A DNA stretch of 21,381 nucleotides from Allobranchiibius sp038199265 (GCA_038199265.1 JBBPZD010000066.1:1-21381), one strand, 5' to 3'. Shown: positions 7,035-15,769, counted from the first letter of the stretch. The notes: a model not told the origin generated them from the letters alone. A program made the numbers and translations.

Positions 7035-7720
7035 TGATGGGTTTTAGCAACGTCATGAGAGCCCAGGGCCACGCGGTCGAGTCTACCTGTCGGGTGTTGC
7101 GCGAGCACGGCTGCCAGGTCGCCGCACAACCTACCGGGCATTGCAAACGCCCCAGGCGGCCGATCGCTGCTCGCATGCTGACCGATGCCATGGTGGTCGA
7201 TGCGGTGCGCGGCATCTTTTGACCCTCGATGATCAGGGCTGGCGCAGAATGACCCCTGAGGGCTTATATGGGCGTCGCAAGATGACTGTGTTCGTTCGTC
7301 GCATCGCGCTGCCCGGTGCCTCGGTCGGGGCTATCGATCGTGCGATGCGGACCCTGGGCTTGTCGGTATCAGGCGTGACAAGGGCATCCGCACCACAATC
7401 CCGGTAAAGGACGGAATCCGCACTGGGGACCTGTCGAACCGTGAGCCTGGCACGCCCAGAGCAGCAAGGACGTGGACCTGGTGATGGTCCCGTTAGGGAC
7501 GAGTCTGTGGGAACGCGCCCGCCAGGGCCACCGGGTCCAACCCCGGCAGTTGCGGACACATTCGGATGCCGGGTCGTATTACACCGCGGTGACCTACACC
7601 GAGAAACTGGCCCTTGATGGAATCGCGCCGAGGCTCCACTCCAGCATCGGCTACGTCCGACCAGCCGAGTACGAACAAGCCCACTACTCGACCCTCACCC
7701 GAGAGCCGCAACCCGCATAG
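7034..7720 (+). pseudogene. IS3-family orfB with frameshifts and two catalytic-domain deletions
   Basis: Fragments in order: GHAVESTCRVLREHGCQVAA, RRPIAARMLTDAMVVDAVRG (with local shifts near 7130), DDQGWRRMTPEGLYGRRKMT and GASVGAIDRAMRTLGL, then LVMVPLGTSLWERARQGHRV, HSDAGSYYTAVTYTEKLALD, RLHSSIGYVRPAEYEQAHY and a proper stop at 7718-7720. The segment expected between about 7430 and 7470, with the first catalytic Asp (VWVTDFTYV type), is missing. So is the SxGDAYDNALMET segment with the catalytic Glu, which should lie between GIAP and RLHSS (about 7631). The enzyme would be inactive even if reframed. Confidence 0.8.
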
Positions 7721-7749
7721 AAGCGGCCGAAAACCGGGGCGGCTTCACC

Positions 7750-7890
7750 TCATTTCCCACCTCGCACCACGTCGTCATGCACCGCTACAGCCTGCGCGAC
7801 GGGGAGCAGTTCGACGAGCCGATCCGTGCGCTGATCCGCGAGGCGGCGCAGACAGTCGGGCCAGGGCTACGACGAGGGAAGACCAACTGA
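7750..7890 (+). pseudogene. possible C-terminal stub of an unidentified gene
   Basis: Immediately after the IS3 right end, an open frame ends with TGA at 7888-7890. Its tail MHRYSLRDGEQFDEPIRALI then REAAQTVGPGLRRGKTN has coding-like composition. No ribosome site precedes the ATG at 7777, so it looks like the end of a gene cut by the mobile element rather than a 37-residue gene. No family is recognised. The rest of 7748-8027 shows nothing. Confidence 0.3.
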
Positions 7891-8027
7891 CTACCTCGCC
7901 AGACACAGCTGCGGCTGATGCGTCACCTCACCCATGCCAGCCACCCCGCCGCACCATCGGGCCATGGAACGGACCGAAGACGGCTGTGGGTTGTGCAGTT
8001 CAGCGCTGCGTCGTCGCTTGATCGACG

Positions 8028-8609
8028 TCAAGTGGTGCTCCGGAAGGTAGCGCTTCGTATCGCGTAGCGCACATAGATCACACCGTTGCCGAACCTTCGA
8101 TGGTCCAGTAGCTCCAGGCCGAGTCGTACGCCGCGGGGCAGCGCCGGCTTGCCGCCGCCCACGATCACGGGGCACAGGAGCAGCACGCACTCATCGACCA
8201 ACCCGTGTCGGAACGCCTGCGCCGCGAGGGCCGCACCGCCAATGCTCAGGTCCGAGCTGGAGGCCTCCTTGAGGTGTCGTACCGCCTCGGGCTCGAACTG
8301 CCGCTCAATCCGCGTACGCGCCGTCGACACCCCTTCGAGCGTCGAGGAGTACACGACTTTGTCAGCGTCACGCCAGACCTCGGCGTACTCGCGCACAACC
8401 ACCGGCTCGGTCTTCAACCAGTCCTCGTTCTCCCAGACGCGCATCGTCTCGTACATGCGGCGGCCGTAGAGCGATGTGCCGATGTGGCGCTCGTGCTCGT
8501 TCCAGAACTCGTGCACTTCGTCGTCCGGTATGGACCAGTCGAAGGAGCCGCTCGCGTCCTCAAGGTAACCGTCGAGCGAGGTGTTGGCCGCGTAGATCAG
8601 CTTGCCCAT
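8028..8609 (-). CDS. RibD C-terminal / dihydrofolate reductase-like family protein
   Basis: 193 residues; GGAGG lies 7 nt upstream of the ATG at 8609. KLIYAANTSLDGYLED at the N-terminus, YGRRMYETMRVWE in the middle, SIGGAALAAQAFRHGLVDE and PVIVGGGKPALP near the C-terminus are the conserved elements of the RibD_C fold (NADPH-binding reductase related to dihydrofolate reductase and the riboflavin enzyme RibD). Stand-alone members of this size are usually annotated only as dihydrofolate reductase family protein, and their substrates are mostly unknown. It lacks a deaminase domain, so it is not a full RibD. It is divergent from the universal stress protein; the 223-bp space between must hold both promoters. 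Confidence 0.88.
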   Translation of the reverse strand: MGKLIYAANTSLDGYLEDASGSFDWSIPDDEVHEFWNEHERHIGTSLYGRRMYETMRVWENEDWLKTEPVVVREYAEVWRDADKVVYSSTLEGVSTARTRIERQFEPEAVRHLKEASSSDLSIGGAALAAQAFRHGLVDECVLLLCPVIVGGGKPALPRGVRLGLELLDHRRFGNGVIYVRYAIRSATFRSTT

Positions 8610-8832
8610 GGGTACCTCCGATCGAACGGGTGGCTACAGCCTGCCGTCCGGCACGCGGGTCCTAGATGTCCAACGGCCGATGGTGACGATGACTGCCCTC
8701 TGCTCAGCGCGGAGGTTTCGTGATGCGTCCGACACTCGCAGCGCACCGCGTGTGACGAAAGCCCCTGGCACGATCTGCGAACCTCCATCAGACTTCCTAC
8801 CGGAGCAACTCACAAAAGGGAAGGTATGTGCC

Positions 8833-9249
8833 ATGTTCACAAACATCTTGCTGGCGGTCGATACGTCAGAGCACTCACACCGGGCTGTATCCGCGACCAA
8901 GGGACTGGCCAGGTCACTGAGTGGGCAGGTGCACGTCCTCCATATCCGAGAGATGGTGTCCATCGGCCGCGGAGGACTGCAGGATCTTGACGTCGTCGAA
9001 GGTGAGCGCGACGTCGCCGAGGACGTGTGCCGCGAGTTGCAAGAAAACGGCATCGTGGCAACGTCAAGCCGAATCTCGAGCTATCACGGCGATACCGGTC
9101 GTGTGATAGTCAAAGCTGCCGAGGAGAGAAACGCAGATCTTATCGTCGTAGGATCGCGAGGCCATTCTGAGATACCCAGTATTCTGTTGGGCAGCGTCAC
9201 CAACAAGGTTATGCACCTTGCGCAATGTCCTGTGCTGATCGTCCCATGA
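8833..9249 (+). CDS. universal stress protein (UspA family)
   Basis: 138 residues from ATG 8833, chosen because GGGAAGG lies 8 nt upstream and MFTNILLAVDTSEHS is the canonical Usp start. The C-terminal half contains the ATP-binding pattern G-2x-G-9x-G-S in VGSRGHSEIPSILLGSV, so this is the nucleotide-binding class. VMHLAQCPVLIV closes the fold. Family proteins respond to starvation, hypoxia or redox stress; the partner is unknown. Upstream frame extension to 8602 overlaps the divergent gene's start and is rejected. Confidence 0.92.
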   Translation: MFTNILLAVDTSEHSHRAVSATKGLARSLSGQVHVLHIREMVSIGRGGLQDLDVVEGERDVAEDVCRELQENGIVATSSRISSYHGDTGRVIVKAAEERNADLIVVGSRGHSEIPSILLGSVTNKVMHLAQCPVLIVP

Positions 9250-9442
9250 CCGGCTCGGGTACCGCCCGGCGCCGAATGACGAGCCAACCGGCATTGTCCT
9301 TTGTTCCTGCCCGCGGTGGCAAGGATCCGGGACATCGTGGAAACCGAGGACAGTACCGACCTCGTTGTGCCTGCCTCACATCACGACACGCCGCGTCTAA
9401 CCGCGCGGTCCCCTACCCGTCATGATCTCGTAGCCTGCTCTC

Positions 9443-9985
9443 ATGGCCACTTTCACCCTCACCTGCATCGGTGATGATCGCCCGGGGCTTCTGTCAGTTC
9501 TCTCCGCGCCGATCAGTGCCCATGGCGCAAGTTGGGAACATAGCCAGATGGCACGGTTGGGGGGCAAATTCGCAGGAATCCTGTTGCTGCAAGTCGCCGA
9601 TGAAAAGGCCGAGGCGCTGGTCGCCGACCTGACGGCGCTGGACCACATCGGGTTACTTGTGACACTCGAGCGGACAGCCGAGCGTGCCGTGCACCGATCT
9701 CTGCGGCTGAATCTGGAACTGCTCGGGGCTGACCGCCCCGGTATCGTGGCCGAAATCTCCGCTGCTCTCGCCGGGCACGACGTCAGCGTCGAGGAGCTCA
9801 GCACAGACGTCCGCGAGGCGCCAATGGCCGGCGGAATGCTGTTCGAGGCACGGGCCGTGCTCGCGGCGCCACCCGCGACCAGCATGGAAGAGTTGCGGTC
9901 GATACTCGAAGCTATCTCCGATGAGCTAATGGTAGAAATGAAACTGTCCACAGCCGAAACACCGGACCCGAAGACCAATGAGTAA
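9443..9985 (+). CDS. two-ACT-domain protein, GcvR-like
   Basis: 180 residues made of two ACT domains, about 3-78 (FTLTCIGDDRPGLLSVLSAP) and about 85-150 (LRLNLELLGADRPGIVAEIS). This is the architecture of the glycine cleavage system transcriptional repressor GcvR and related regulatory proteins that bind small ligands such as glycine. It has no DNA-binding domain. No Shine-Dalgarno is seen; TAGCCT lies six bases before the ATG, placing a -10 so that the transcript would be leaderless. It is convergent with the gmaS-like gene; its position beside a C1/sarcosine-type locus suggests, but does not show, a link to glycine or C1 metabolism. Confidence 0.83.
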   Translation: MATFTLTCIGDDRPGLLSVLSAPISAHGASWEHSQMARLGGKFAGILLLQVADEKAEALVADLTALDHIGLLVTLERTAERAVHRSLRLNLELLGADRPGIVAEISAALAGHDVSVEELSTDVREAPMAGGMLFEARAVLAAPPATSMEELRSILEAISDELMVEMKLSTAETPDPKTNE

Positions 9986-10265
9986 CCCAGGTGGCTGGAT
10001 CCAGCGCACCGCGCGCAACGGTCCCTACTGGGCAAATCGAAGCAGATACGGTGCGACAGCAGGCAGATTGTTCGTCCAATCGGAATCTTGGTCAGAACCC
10101 GACTCGTAACGGCTGAACCCTCGTGTTCATCGTCGGAGAGCAACGACTGGGTGGGCACAACAAGGGCCTTCGGCCGCGTCAGGGCATCGCAGGGTATTGC
10201 GGGCCGAACAGATGCAGAGACTCGAACCCGGGCGAATCGACCAGGTGGAAAGCACTGGCCATCGA

Positions 10266-11624
10266 TCAGAAGAGAGTCAGATACCGGTTGATCTCCCAAG
10301 CGCTCACGGCCGCGTGGTACTCGCGGAACTCCGCTTCTTTGGTTCTAGCGAAGTAGTCGATGTAGTCACCGTCACGCACCTTGCCGAGGGCCGCCCGTAG
10401 TACGTCGTCGGCAGCCAACTCACGAACGGCTTCCAGCAGGGTCCCGGGGAATCTGACAATCCCGAGAGCGTCGATCTCCGCGTCGGACTTGGTGTAGAGG
10501 TTCTCGTGCATCGGCGGGCCGGCCTCCAGGCCGCGGTCGATGCCGTCGAGGCCGGCAGCAAGGATGCCCGTGAACGCCAGATACGGATTGGCTGACCCAC
10601 ACACTCCCCGGTGCTCGATGTGGCCACCGGTGACGCGGAACATGACAGTGCGGTTGTCACCGCCGTGGCAGATGTACCCAGGCGCCCATGTGGCACCGGA
10701 CGTGGGCGCAGTGACGCCCAGTCGCTTGTAGGAATTCACCGACGGTGCGATCAGCGACGACATCGCTCTTGCGTGCTCCACTTGGCCGGCGAGGAAGCTG
10801 TAGCCCATGGAGCTGAGCCCGAGACCGTGCGAGTCATCGTCGTCCCGCAGCACTTCTTCGTCTCCGGCCCACAGGCTCATGTGGGTGTGCAGCCCGTTAC
10901 CGGTCTGGTCCCGAAACGGTTTGGGCATAAACGTCGCCGTCATACCGCGCTTGTGCGCAATCATGTGCACCATGTATCGGAAGAAAATGGTCCGATCTGC
11001 AGTCACCATTGCATCGTCGAATTCGAAATTCTGCTCGAACTGGCCCTGCGCATCCTCGTGGTCATTGGCGTAGTTGCCCCAACCGAGCTCGGTCACGTAC
11101 TCACTGATCTCGGCGAGGTGGTCCCACATTCGCGAGAGACCCTTGGCTTCGTAGCACGGCTTGTCGCTGCGATCCAAGGGGTCGGCGACGGCGATCGAGC
11201 CATCTTCGAGCCGGCGCACCAGGATGTACTCCGCTTCAATGCCTGTCTTGAGAGTCCAGCCCCGCTCGGCCGTTCGGTTCATCTGGTTCTGCAGGATTAC
11301 CCGGGGAGCAAAAGGCCACGGTTCCTTCCCTACATGAGGATTGCAGTGCAGGACGGCGACTTCAGGCTTCCACGGTAACCGCATGTAGCTGCGCGGATCG
11401 GGCTTCGCGAGCAGGTCCGGATCGGATGGGTCCTGGCCCATGTGACCCACTGCGAAACCGGCGAATCCCGCACCTTCGTTGAGCAGCTGGTCAAGAGCCC
11501 GCGCAGGCATCATCTTCGCGCACGGCTTACCGTGCATGTCCACGAACATGGCCATGAAGTAGCGAATGCCATCCTTCTTGGCCTGCTCGCGCAGCCACGC
11601 AACATCTTCGCTGTATCCGGTCAT
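10266..11624 (-). CDS. gmaS: type III glutamine-synthetase-like ligase, probable gamma-glutamylmethylamide synthetase
   Basis: 452 residues from ATG 11624; a GTG four codons upstream (11636) has AGGGGA directly against it, whereas that purine run sits 11-12 nt before the ATG. The beta-grasp segment (IRYFMAMFVDMHGKPCAKMMP) and catalytic domain (LKTGIEAEYILVRR, FNFDD-like FEFDDAMVTADR, FRDQTGNGLHTHMSL, GGDNRTVMFRV) define the GlnT/GmaS branch. In the N-methylglutamate pathway GmaS joins glutamate and methylamine using ATP. The assignment rests on co-location with the mgsABC-like genes; glutamine, ethanolamide or polyamine glutamylation remains possible. Last gene of the leftward operon, 133 bp after purU. 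Confidence 0.82.
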   Translation of the reverse strand: MTGYSEDVAWLREQAKKDGIRYFMAMFVDMHGKPCAKMMPARALDQLLNEGAGFAGFAVGHMGQDPSDPDLLAKPDPRSYMRLPWKPEVAVLHCNPHVGKEPWPFAPRVILQNQMNRTAERGWTLKTGIEAEYILVRRLEDGSIAVADPLDRSDKPCYEAKGLSRMWDHLAEISEYVTELGWGNYANDHEDAQGQFEQNFEFDDAMVTADRTIFFRYMVHMIAHKRGMTATFMPKPFRDQTGNGLHTHMSLWAGDEEVLRDDDDSHGLGLSSMGYSFLAGQVEHARAMSSLIAPSVNSYKRLGVTAPTSGATWAPGYICHGGDNRTVMFRVTGGHIEHRGVCGSANPYLAFTGILAAGLDGIDRGLEAGPPMHENLYTKSDAEIDALGIVRFPGTLLEAVRELAADDVLRAALGKVRDGDYIDYFARTKEAEFREYHAAVSAWEINRYLTLF

Positions 11625-11757
11625 CTGCTCGGTCACTCCCCTGGTTGCTTCGACGAGGCACTACTTGACTGGTCGCTGTACGTGCCGGGCACGCGCGATC
11701 CGGGTGTCGGCAACCGTCCACCATCTCGATCCTGCGCGCTTTCACAGATGCACCGCT

Positions 11758-12633
11758 TCAGCGGAAGACCACAGACCGACGATCGTTGATGACGACTCGA
11801 CTCTCTGCGTGCCACCGGACCGCCTGGGCCAGCGCACGACACTCAGCGTCCCGGCCGAGAGCTGTGAGGTCGGCGACACTCATGGTGTGGTCCACCCTGG
11901 CGATCTCCTGCTCGATGATCGGGCCTTCATCCAGGTCATCCGTGACGTAGTGAGCCGTCGCACCGACCATCTTGACGCCGCGGTCGAATGCCTGGAAATA
12001 GGGGCGGGCACCCTTGAAACTGGGCAACATCGAGTGGTGGATATTGATGGCCTGTCCGGAGAGTTCGTGTGACAACTCCGGCGAGAGTATCTGCATATAG
12101 CGGGCGAGAACGGTCAGTTCGACCTTCTCCTCAGCAATGATGTCCAGCAGCTTCCGCTCGGCTTCCGGCTTGGTCTGCGCGGAGATGGGCACGTGGTGGA
12201 AAGGCACGCCGTAATGCGCGGCCAGTGGCTCCAGGTCCTTGTGGTTGGAGACGATGGCGGGGATCTCGATCGGCAGCGCGCCGATGGACGTCCGGTAGAG
12301 CAGGTCATTGAGACAGTGTCCGAGGCGGCTCACCATGATCAGCACTCGCATGCGCGTGTCCGCCCGCTTGAGGGTCCACGCCATCTCGAAGCGCTCCGTA
12401 ATCGGTGTGAAACCGGTGGCTGCTTCCTCCGCGCTGACCTCCCGTTCATCGATCGGCGTGAATTCCAGCCGGGCGAACAGCCGCCCGGATGTCGGGTCGT
12501 CGAATTGCTGGCTCGCCCGGATGTTGAACCCGCCCTCGAAGAGGTGCGTGGAGACTGCCGCGACGATTCCTGGCTGGTTCTTGCAGGACAGCGTCAGGAT
12601 GAGACCGCGGTCGGGAGCAGGTCGATCATTCAT
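11758..12633 (-). CDS. purU: formyltetrahydrofolate deformylase
   Basis: 291 residues: an N-terminal ACT domain (LILTLSCKNQPGIVAAVSTH) and a C-terminal formyl transferase-type domain. The hydrolytic triad Asn-His-Asp is visible as N197 and H199 in INIHHSMLPSFKGA and D235 in TDDLDEGPIIEQ. It hydrolyses 10-formyltetrahydrofolate to formate and tetrahydrofolate. In sarcosine oxidase and N-methylglutamate operons PurU regenerates the C1 carrier after the dehydrogenase loads methylene groups on it. It lies 74 bp after the synthase large subunit gene in the same orientation. GGAG is 10 nt before the ATG. Confidence 0.93.
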   Translation of the reverse strand: MNDRPAPDRGLILTLSCKNQPGIVAAVSTHLFEGGFNIRASQQFDDPTSGRLFARLEFTPIDEREVSAEEAATGFTPITERFEMAWTLKRADTRMRVLIMVSRLGHCLNDLLYRTSIGALPIEIPAIVSNHKDLEPLAAHYGVPFHHVPISAQTKPEAERKLLDIIAEEKVELTVLARYMQILSPELSHELSGQAINIHHSMLPSFKGARPYFQAFDRGVKMVGATAHYVTDDLDEGPIIEQEIARVDHTMSVADLTALGRDAECRALAQAVRWHAESRVVINDRRSVVFR

Positions 12634-12707
12634 TGCACTTCATCTCCAGTTCGTGGACAGATTTGGCGCCGCAGTGCTCTCAATGCGAACTCGCCTCGTG
12701 CGACCTC

Positions 12708-14093
12708 TCATCCCATCCCTTGCCCCGGGATCCACGAGGTGCCCGCGAGCGGCACCCGGGCCATCGCGGCGGCCTCGATCGTCAGAGCCACGAGATCGTC
12801 GGGCTCGAGGTTGTGCACGTCGGACTTACCGCACGCGCGGGCGAGGGTGGTCAACTCCATCACCAGAGCCTTGAGGTAGTGAGTGACCCGCCGTGCACCG
12901 ACCTCGGGGTCGAGCCGCTTCTCCAATTCCGGATCCTGGGTGGCGATCCCCACCGGGCACCGCCCGGTGTGCATGTGGTGGCAGTATCCAGGCCTGGTCC
13001 CGAGTCGCGCGTAGTCGTCGGTGACGTCGTACTCGGCCCCATCCAGCATGATCCGTGCCGAGTTGCATCCAAGCGCGACGAGCGCCCCCATCCCGATCGA
13101 TACGGCGTCAGCGCCCAGGGCCAGCGCTTTGGCCACGTCGGCCCCGCTACGGATCCCACCGGAGATGATCAACTGCACCTTCCCGTCCATCCCGATCTCG
13201 CGCAGCGCATCGGATGCCTGTCGCACCGCAGGCAGGGTCGGAATCCCCGCGTGTTCCATGAACACCTCCTGCGTGGCTGCCGTGCCCCCGCTCATCCCAT
13301 CGACGACGATCACGTCCGCGCCAGCGTGACATGCGAGCTTGACGTCGTGGGAGACCCTCGTCGCTCCGATCTTCACGTAGATCGGGACCCTCCACGCCGT
13401 CGCTTCGCGTAGTTCGTTGATCTTGATGGTCAGATCATCCGGACCGGTCCAGTCGGGATGCCTACTCGCAGAACGCTGGTCGATGCCGGGTGGCAGGGTA
13501 CGCATCGCGGCGACACGTTCGCTGACCTTCTGACCGAGCAGCATGCCGCCACCACCAGGCTTTGCACCCTGCCCGATGACCACCTCGATAGCATCGGCGC
13601 GCTGCAAGTCCTCAGGTCGGAAGCCGTAGCGGGAGGGCAGGCACTGGTAGACGAGGGTCTTGGACGCCTTGCGCTCCTCCTCGGTCATACCACCGTCCCC
13701 GGTCGTGGTCGAGGTTCCCATGAAGGTCGCGGCCCGCCCCAAGGACTCCTTGCCGGTGGCGGACAGCGCCCCGAAACTCATCCCGGCGATGGTGATGGGG
13801 ATATCCAGCACCACCGGCACCTCGGCGTTTCGAGCACCGAGCACCGTCCTGGTGTTGCAGGCCTCGCGGTACCCCTCAAGCGGGTATCGCGATACTGATG
13901 CGGTCAGGAAGGTGAGGTCGTCGAACGAAGGGACGTGACGCTTTCCACCACCCCCGCGGATCTCGTACAACCCGGTCTCTGCCATTCTCTGGATCTGCGT
14001 GATCCGATGGGGAGGAAGGCTGCCGAAGGTGTCGAGATCAGCGTCGCGGACCTCGGGAACCGAGTTTGGATCGTCTTCTTGTACAGGTTTCAT
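12708..14093 (-). CDS. mgsC: FMN-binding glutamate synthase-like subunit (MgsC/GlxD type)
   Basis: 461 residues. The FMN/synthase TIM barrel spans about 95-400 with IAGMSFGALSATGKESLGRA, GQGAKPGGGGMLLGQKV, IYVKIGATRVSHDVK, VVDGMSGGTAATQEVF, SGGIRSGADVAKALALGADA and a putative Fe-S region C343, C371, C379 ending CPVGIATQDPEL. It is the transaminating half of N-methylglutamate synthase (glutamate plus an amino group carrier) as a separate polypeptide, as in Rhizobium GlxD and methylotroph MgsC. Its start codon overlaps the stop of the preceding gene by one base (TGATG), indicating translational coupling. The middle of the C371-C379 stretch is HHMHTGR: position 374 is Met. Confidence 0.87.
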   Translation of the reverse strand: MKPVQEDDPNSVPEVRDADLDTFGSLPPHRITQIQRMAETGLYEIRGGGGKRHVPSFDDLTFLTASVSRYPLEGYREACNTRTVLGARNAEVPVVLDIPITIAGMSFGALSATGKESLGRAATFMGTSTTTGDGGMTEEERKASKTLVYQCLPSRYGFRPEDLQRADAIEVVIGQGAKPGGGGMLLGQKVSERVAAMRTLPPGIDQRSASRHPDWTGPDDLTIKINELREATAWRVPIYVKIGATRVSHDVKLACHAGADVIVVDGMSGGTAATQEVFMEHAGIPTLPAVRQASDALREIGMDGKVQLIISGGIRSGADVAKALALGADAVSIGMGALVALGCNSARIMLDGAEYDVTDDYARLGTRPGYCHHMHTGRCPVGIATQDPELEKRLDPEVGARRVTHYLKALVMELTTLARACGKSDVHNLEPDDLVALTIEAAAMARVPLAGTSWIPGQGMG

Positions 14094-14809
14094 CAGTACT
14101 CCTGCCCCCTTAGTGCGTCGAAGTTGTAGAGCTGCCGTGCCGATGCCACCCGTTTTACGTCCTCGGGCGAGATGTGGTTGAACCCGGTCAGCGTCACCAG
14201 TTCGCGAACCCGTGCGACATCGACCGCTGTCAGGTCTTCGACCCTGGCGTCGGAGCCCAGTGAGGCGATGGACCCGGCTACATAGATAACTGCCTCGTAG
14301 AGTGAGTCGCCAAGCGCGTTCCCCGCATCACCACCGACGAGCATGGTCCCGGCCTGTGCCATGAATCCGCTCATATGCCCGACGTCCCCGGCGATGGCGA
14401 TAGTGCCGCCCTTGAGCGAGATCCCGGCTCGTGAAGAAGCCGATCCGTGGATGATGGTGATCCCACCATGGGCGCTGGCACCAGCACACTCAGAAGCGCT
14501 GCCCTGGACCCGGATGCTTCCAGACATGAGATTTTCACCCACGGACCATCCGACGAAGCCGTTCACGGTGATGTCCGGCCCACCGCAGAGTCCCCCGATG
14601 AAGTACCCGGCGTGCCCGTCGATCAGGATGTCCAACTGCTCGGACAACCCGACCGCGAGATTGTGCCGTCCTGCGGGATTGGCAATGGTGACCCGTGAGC
14701 CTGCCGGCGAGGAGCGCAGCGCGTGGTTGATCTCGCGGGTCGTCAGCTGCGCACAGTCCAGCACCACTCGGGACTCGGTGCCCTGATCTGCCGCGGCTAT
14801 CGCTGCCAT
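14093..14809 (-). CDS. mgsB: GXGXG beta-helix subunit of glutamate synthase-like enzyme (MgsB/GlxC type)
   Basis: 238 residues from ATG 14809, chosen because the protein from MAAIAAAD onward matches the family while the longer frame to 15109 is antisense-like shadow inside the amidotransferase gene. Repeats of the GXGXG right-handed beta-helix are clear: GYFIGGLCGGPDITVNGFVG, GSASECAGASAHGGITIIHG, GISLKGGTIAIAGDVGHMSG and GTMLVGGDAGNALGDSLYEA. This domain corresponds to the C-terminal beta-helix of large glutamate synthase and of FwdC/GlxC. It overlaps mgsA by 13 bp and mgsC by 1 bp, so the three are translationally coupled and likely form one complex. Confidence 0.87.
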   Translation of the reverse strand: MAAIAAADQGTESRVVLDCAQLTTREINHALRSSPAGSRVTIANPAGRHNLAVGLSEQLDILIDGHAGYFIGGLCGGPDITVNGFVGWSVGENLMSGSIRVQGSASECAGASAHGGITIIHGSASSRAGISLKGGTIAIAGDVGHMSGFMAQAGTMLVGGDAGNALGDSLYEAVIYVAGSIASLGSDARVEDLTAVDVARVRELVTLTGFNHISPEDVKRVASARQLYNFDALRGQEY

Positions 14810-15714
14810 AGGTGGATCTCTTCCGGCTTGGGCTCGAAGACGTGAGCAGACTCGATGTTCGGAAGGCTGGTCATAGCGATGTACTCCGAGGCGAAGGCCA
14901 CGTACTCGTCCGTCTCGGCGACCACCATTGGTTTGCAGGCGAACGAGTCGCGAACCACGGCTATCTCGGTATCGGTGGCAACGAGCAACGTATAGAAGCC
15001 GTCCATCTCGTTGGCCACCTCCTTGAGTGCGCCATGAATACCGCTGCCATAGCTCAACTCTCGCCCAATCAGACGGGCCGCGACTTCGGTGTCGTTGTCG
15101 GTGACACACTCAATGCCCTGCTCCGACAGCCGCCGACGGACCGTCGCGGGGTTCGAAAAAGACCCGTTATGCACGACTGCAAGATCCGGAGTCGGCGCGA
15201 ACGGGTGGGAGTGGTCGGGGGTGACCGCGGACTCCGTGGCCATCCTGGTGTGACCGATGGCCTGAAAACCCTGCCTGGTGCCGATGGCGTTACGTCGACA
15301 GATCTCGGCGGGACCGCCGGTGTCCTTGACAATCTCCATGGAACGACCGGTACCGGTGACGACAGCATCGGGGCGCAGCCGCAACACGTGTGCCACCACG
15401 CGCGCCTGGTCATCCGGCGCAACGAGAACGACCCCGTTGGGGCGTATCCGTTCGCACTGCACCTCCTGGCCCAGCTCGGCGCAGAGTGCATCGGCCAGAC
15501 CCTGCGCTGCGCTGCGAGTGAGGTCCCCTGCGTCCGCCTGGTCGAGCGTGACTGAGTATCGGAGTCGGCCGACAGGGACGGGATCGGAGAAAATTGCCAT
15601 ACCGGCCGAATCCGACCCACGACTGGACATGCAGTTCAGCATCGGCACGATCAGCGATCCGAGCTCGGCTTCCCGGGCGCCTGTCTTCAGATGGAGCCCC
15701 ACGATTCCGCACAT
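14797..15714 (-). CDS. mgsA: class II glutamine amidotransferase subunit (MgsA/GlxB type)
   Basis: 305 residues. The start at 15714 gives MCGIVGLHLK, placing the catalytic Cys at position 2 as required for an N-terminal nucleophile amidotransferase; an ATG two codons upstream (15720) would bury it. GAGAGG is 8 nt before this start. Conserved segments include NCMSSRGSDSAGMAIFSD, IGHTRMATESAVTPDHSHPF and AVVHNGSFSNPATVRRRL. It releases ammonia or handles the gamma-amide of glutamine or gamma-glutamylmethylamide for transfer to 2-oxoglutarate by the synthase subunit. First structural gene of the leftward operon, 161 bp after the FadR gene, with a probable operator between them. Confidence 0.88.
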   Translation of the reverse strand: MCGIVGLHLKTGAREAELGSLIVPMLNCMSSRGSDSAGMAIFSDPVPVGRLRYSVTLDQADAGDLTRSAAQGLADALCAELGQEVQCERIRPNGVVLVAPDDQARVVAHVLRLRPDAVVTGTGRSMEIVKDTGGPAEICRRNAIGTRQGFQAIGHTRMATESAVTPDHSHPFAPTPDLAVVHNGSFSNPATVRRRLSEQGIECVTDNDTEVAARLIGRELSYGSGIHGALKEVANEMDGFYTLLVATDTEIAVVRDSFACKPMVVAETDEYVAFASEYIAMTSLPNIESAHVFEPKPEEIHLWQR

Positions 15715-15769
15715 AGCCACACCTCTCGCTTACTGAGCAGAAGGTGCCACGACCTTTGGCTCTTTTTGC

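Larger units (their letters stand above)
6669..7747 (+). mobile_element. decayed IS3-family insertion sequence
   Basis: Imperfect inverted ends can be aligned: TGAAGCGCTCCAGGTTTGAT on the left (from 6669) and, read inward from 7747, TGAAGCCGCCCCGGTTTTCG on the right. Inside are orfA and orfB in the usual order with an ATGA-type overlap at 7032-7036. At about 1.08 kb it is shorter than the usual 1.2-1.4 kb because orfB has internal deletions. No 3-bp target duplication is visible (GAA left, CCT right). It abuts the orphan IS1380 end, into which it probably inserted. Confidence 0.78.

Noticed and set aside
8640..8700. possible DosR-type box before the universal stress protein (GGTCCTAGATGTCC region)
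   Set aside because: It does not fit the GGGAC-WWW-GTCCC palindrome; the right half is in the wrong register.
10195..10262. tRNA-like sequence on the minus strand (GGTTCGAGTC T-loop-like string)
   Set aside because: The T-stem bases around it do not pair and no acceptor, D or anticodon stem could be built.
10611..11378. long plus-strand open frame opposite the GS-like gene
   Set aside because: It lies wholly within a strongly conserved minus-strand gene and has shadow composition.
14810..15109. N-terminal extension of the GXGXG protein
   Set aside because: The extra 100 codons are an Arg-rich antisense-type shadow within the amidotransferase gene.
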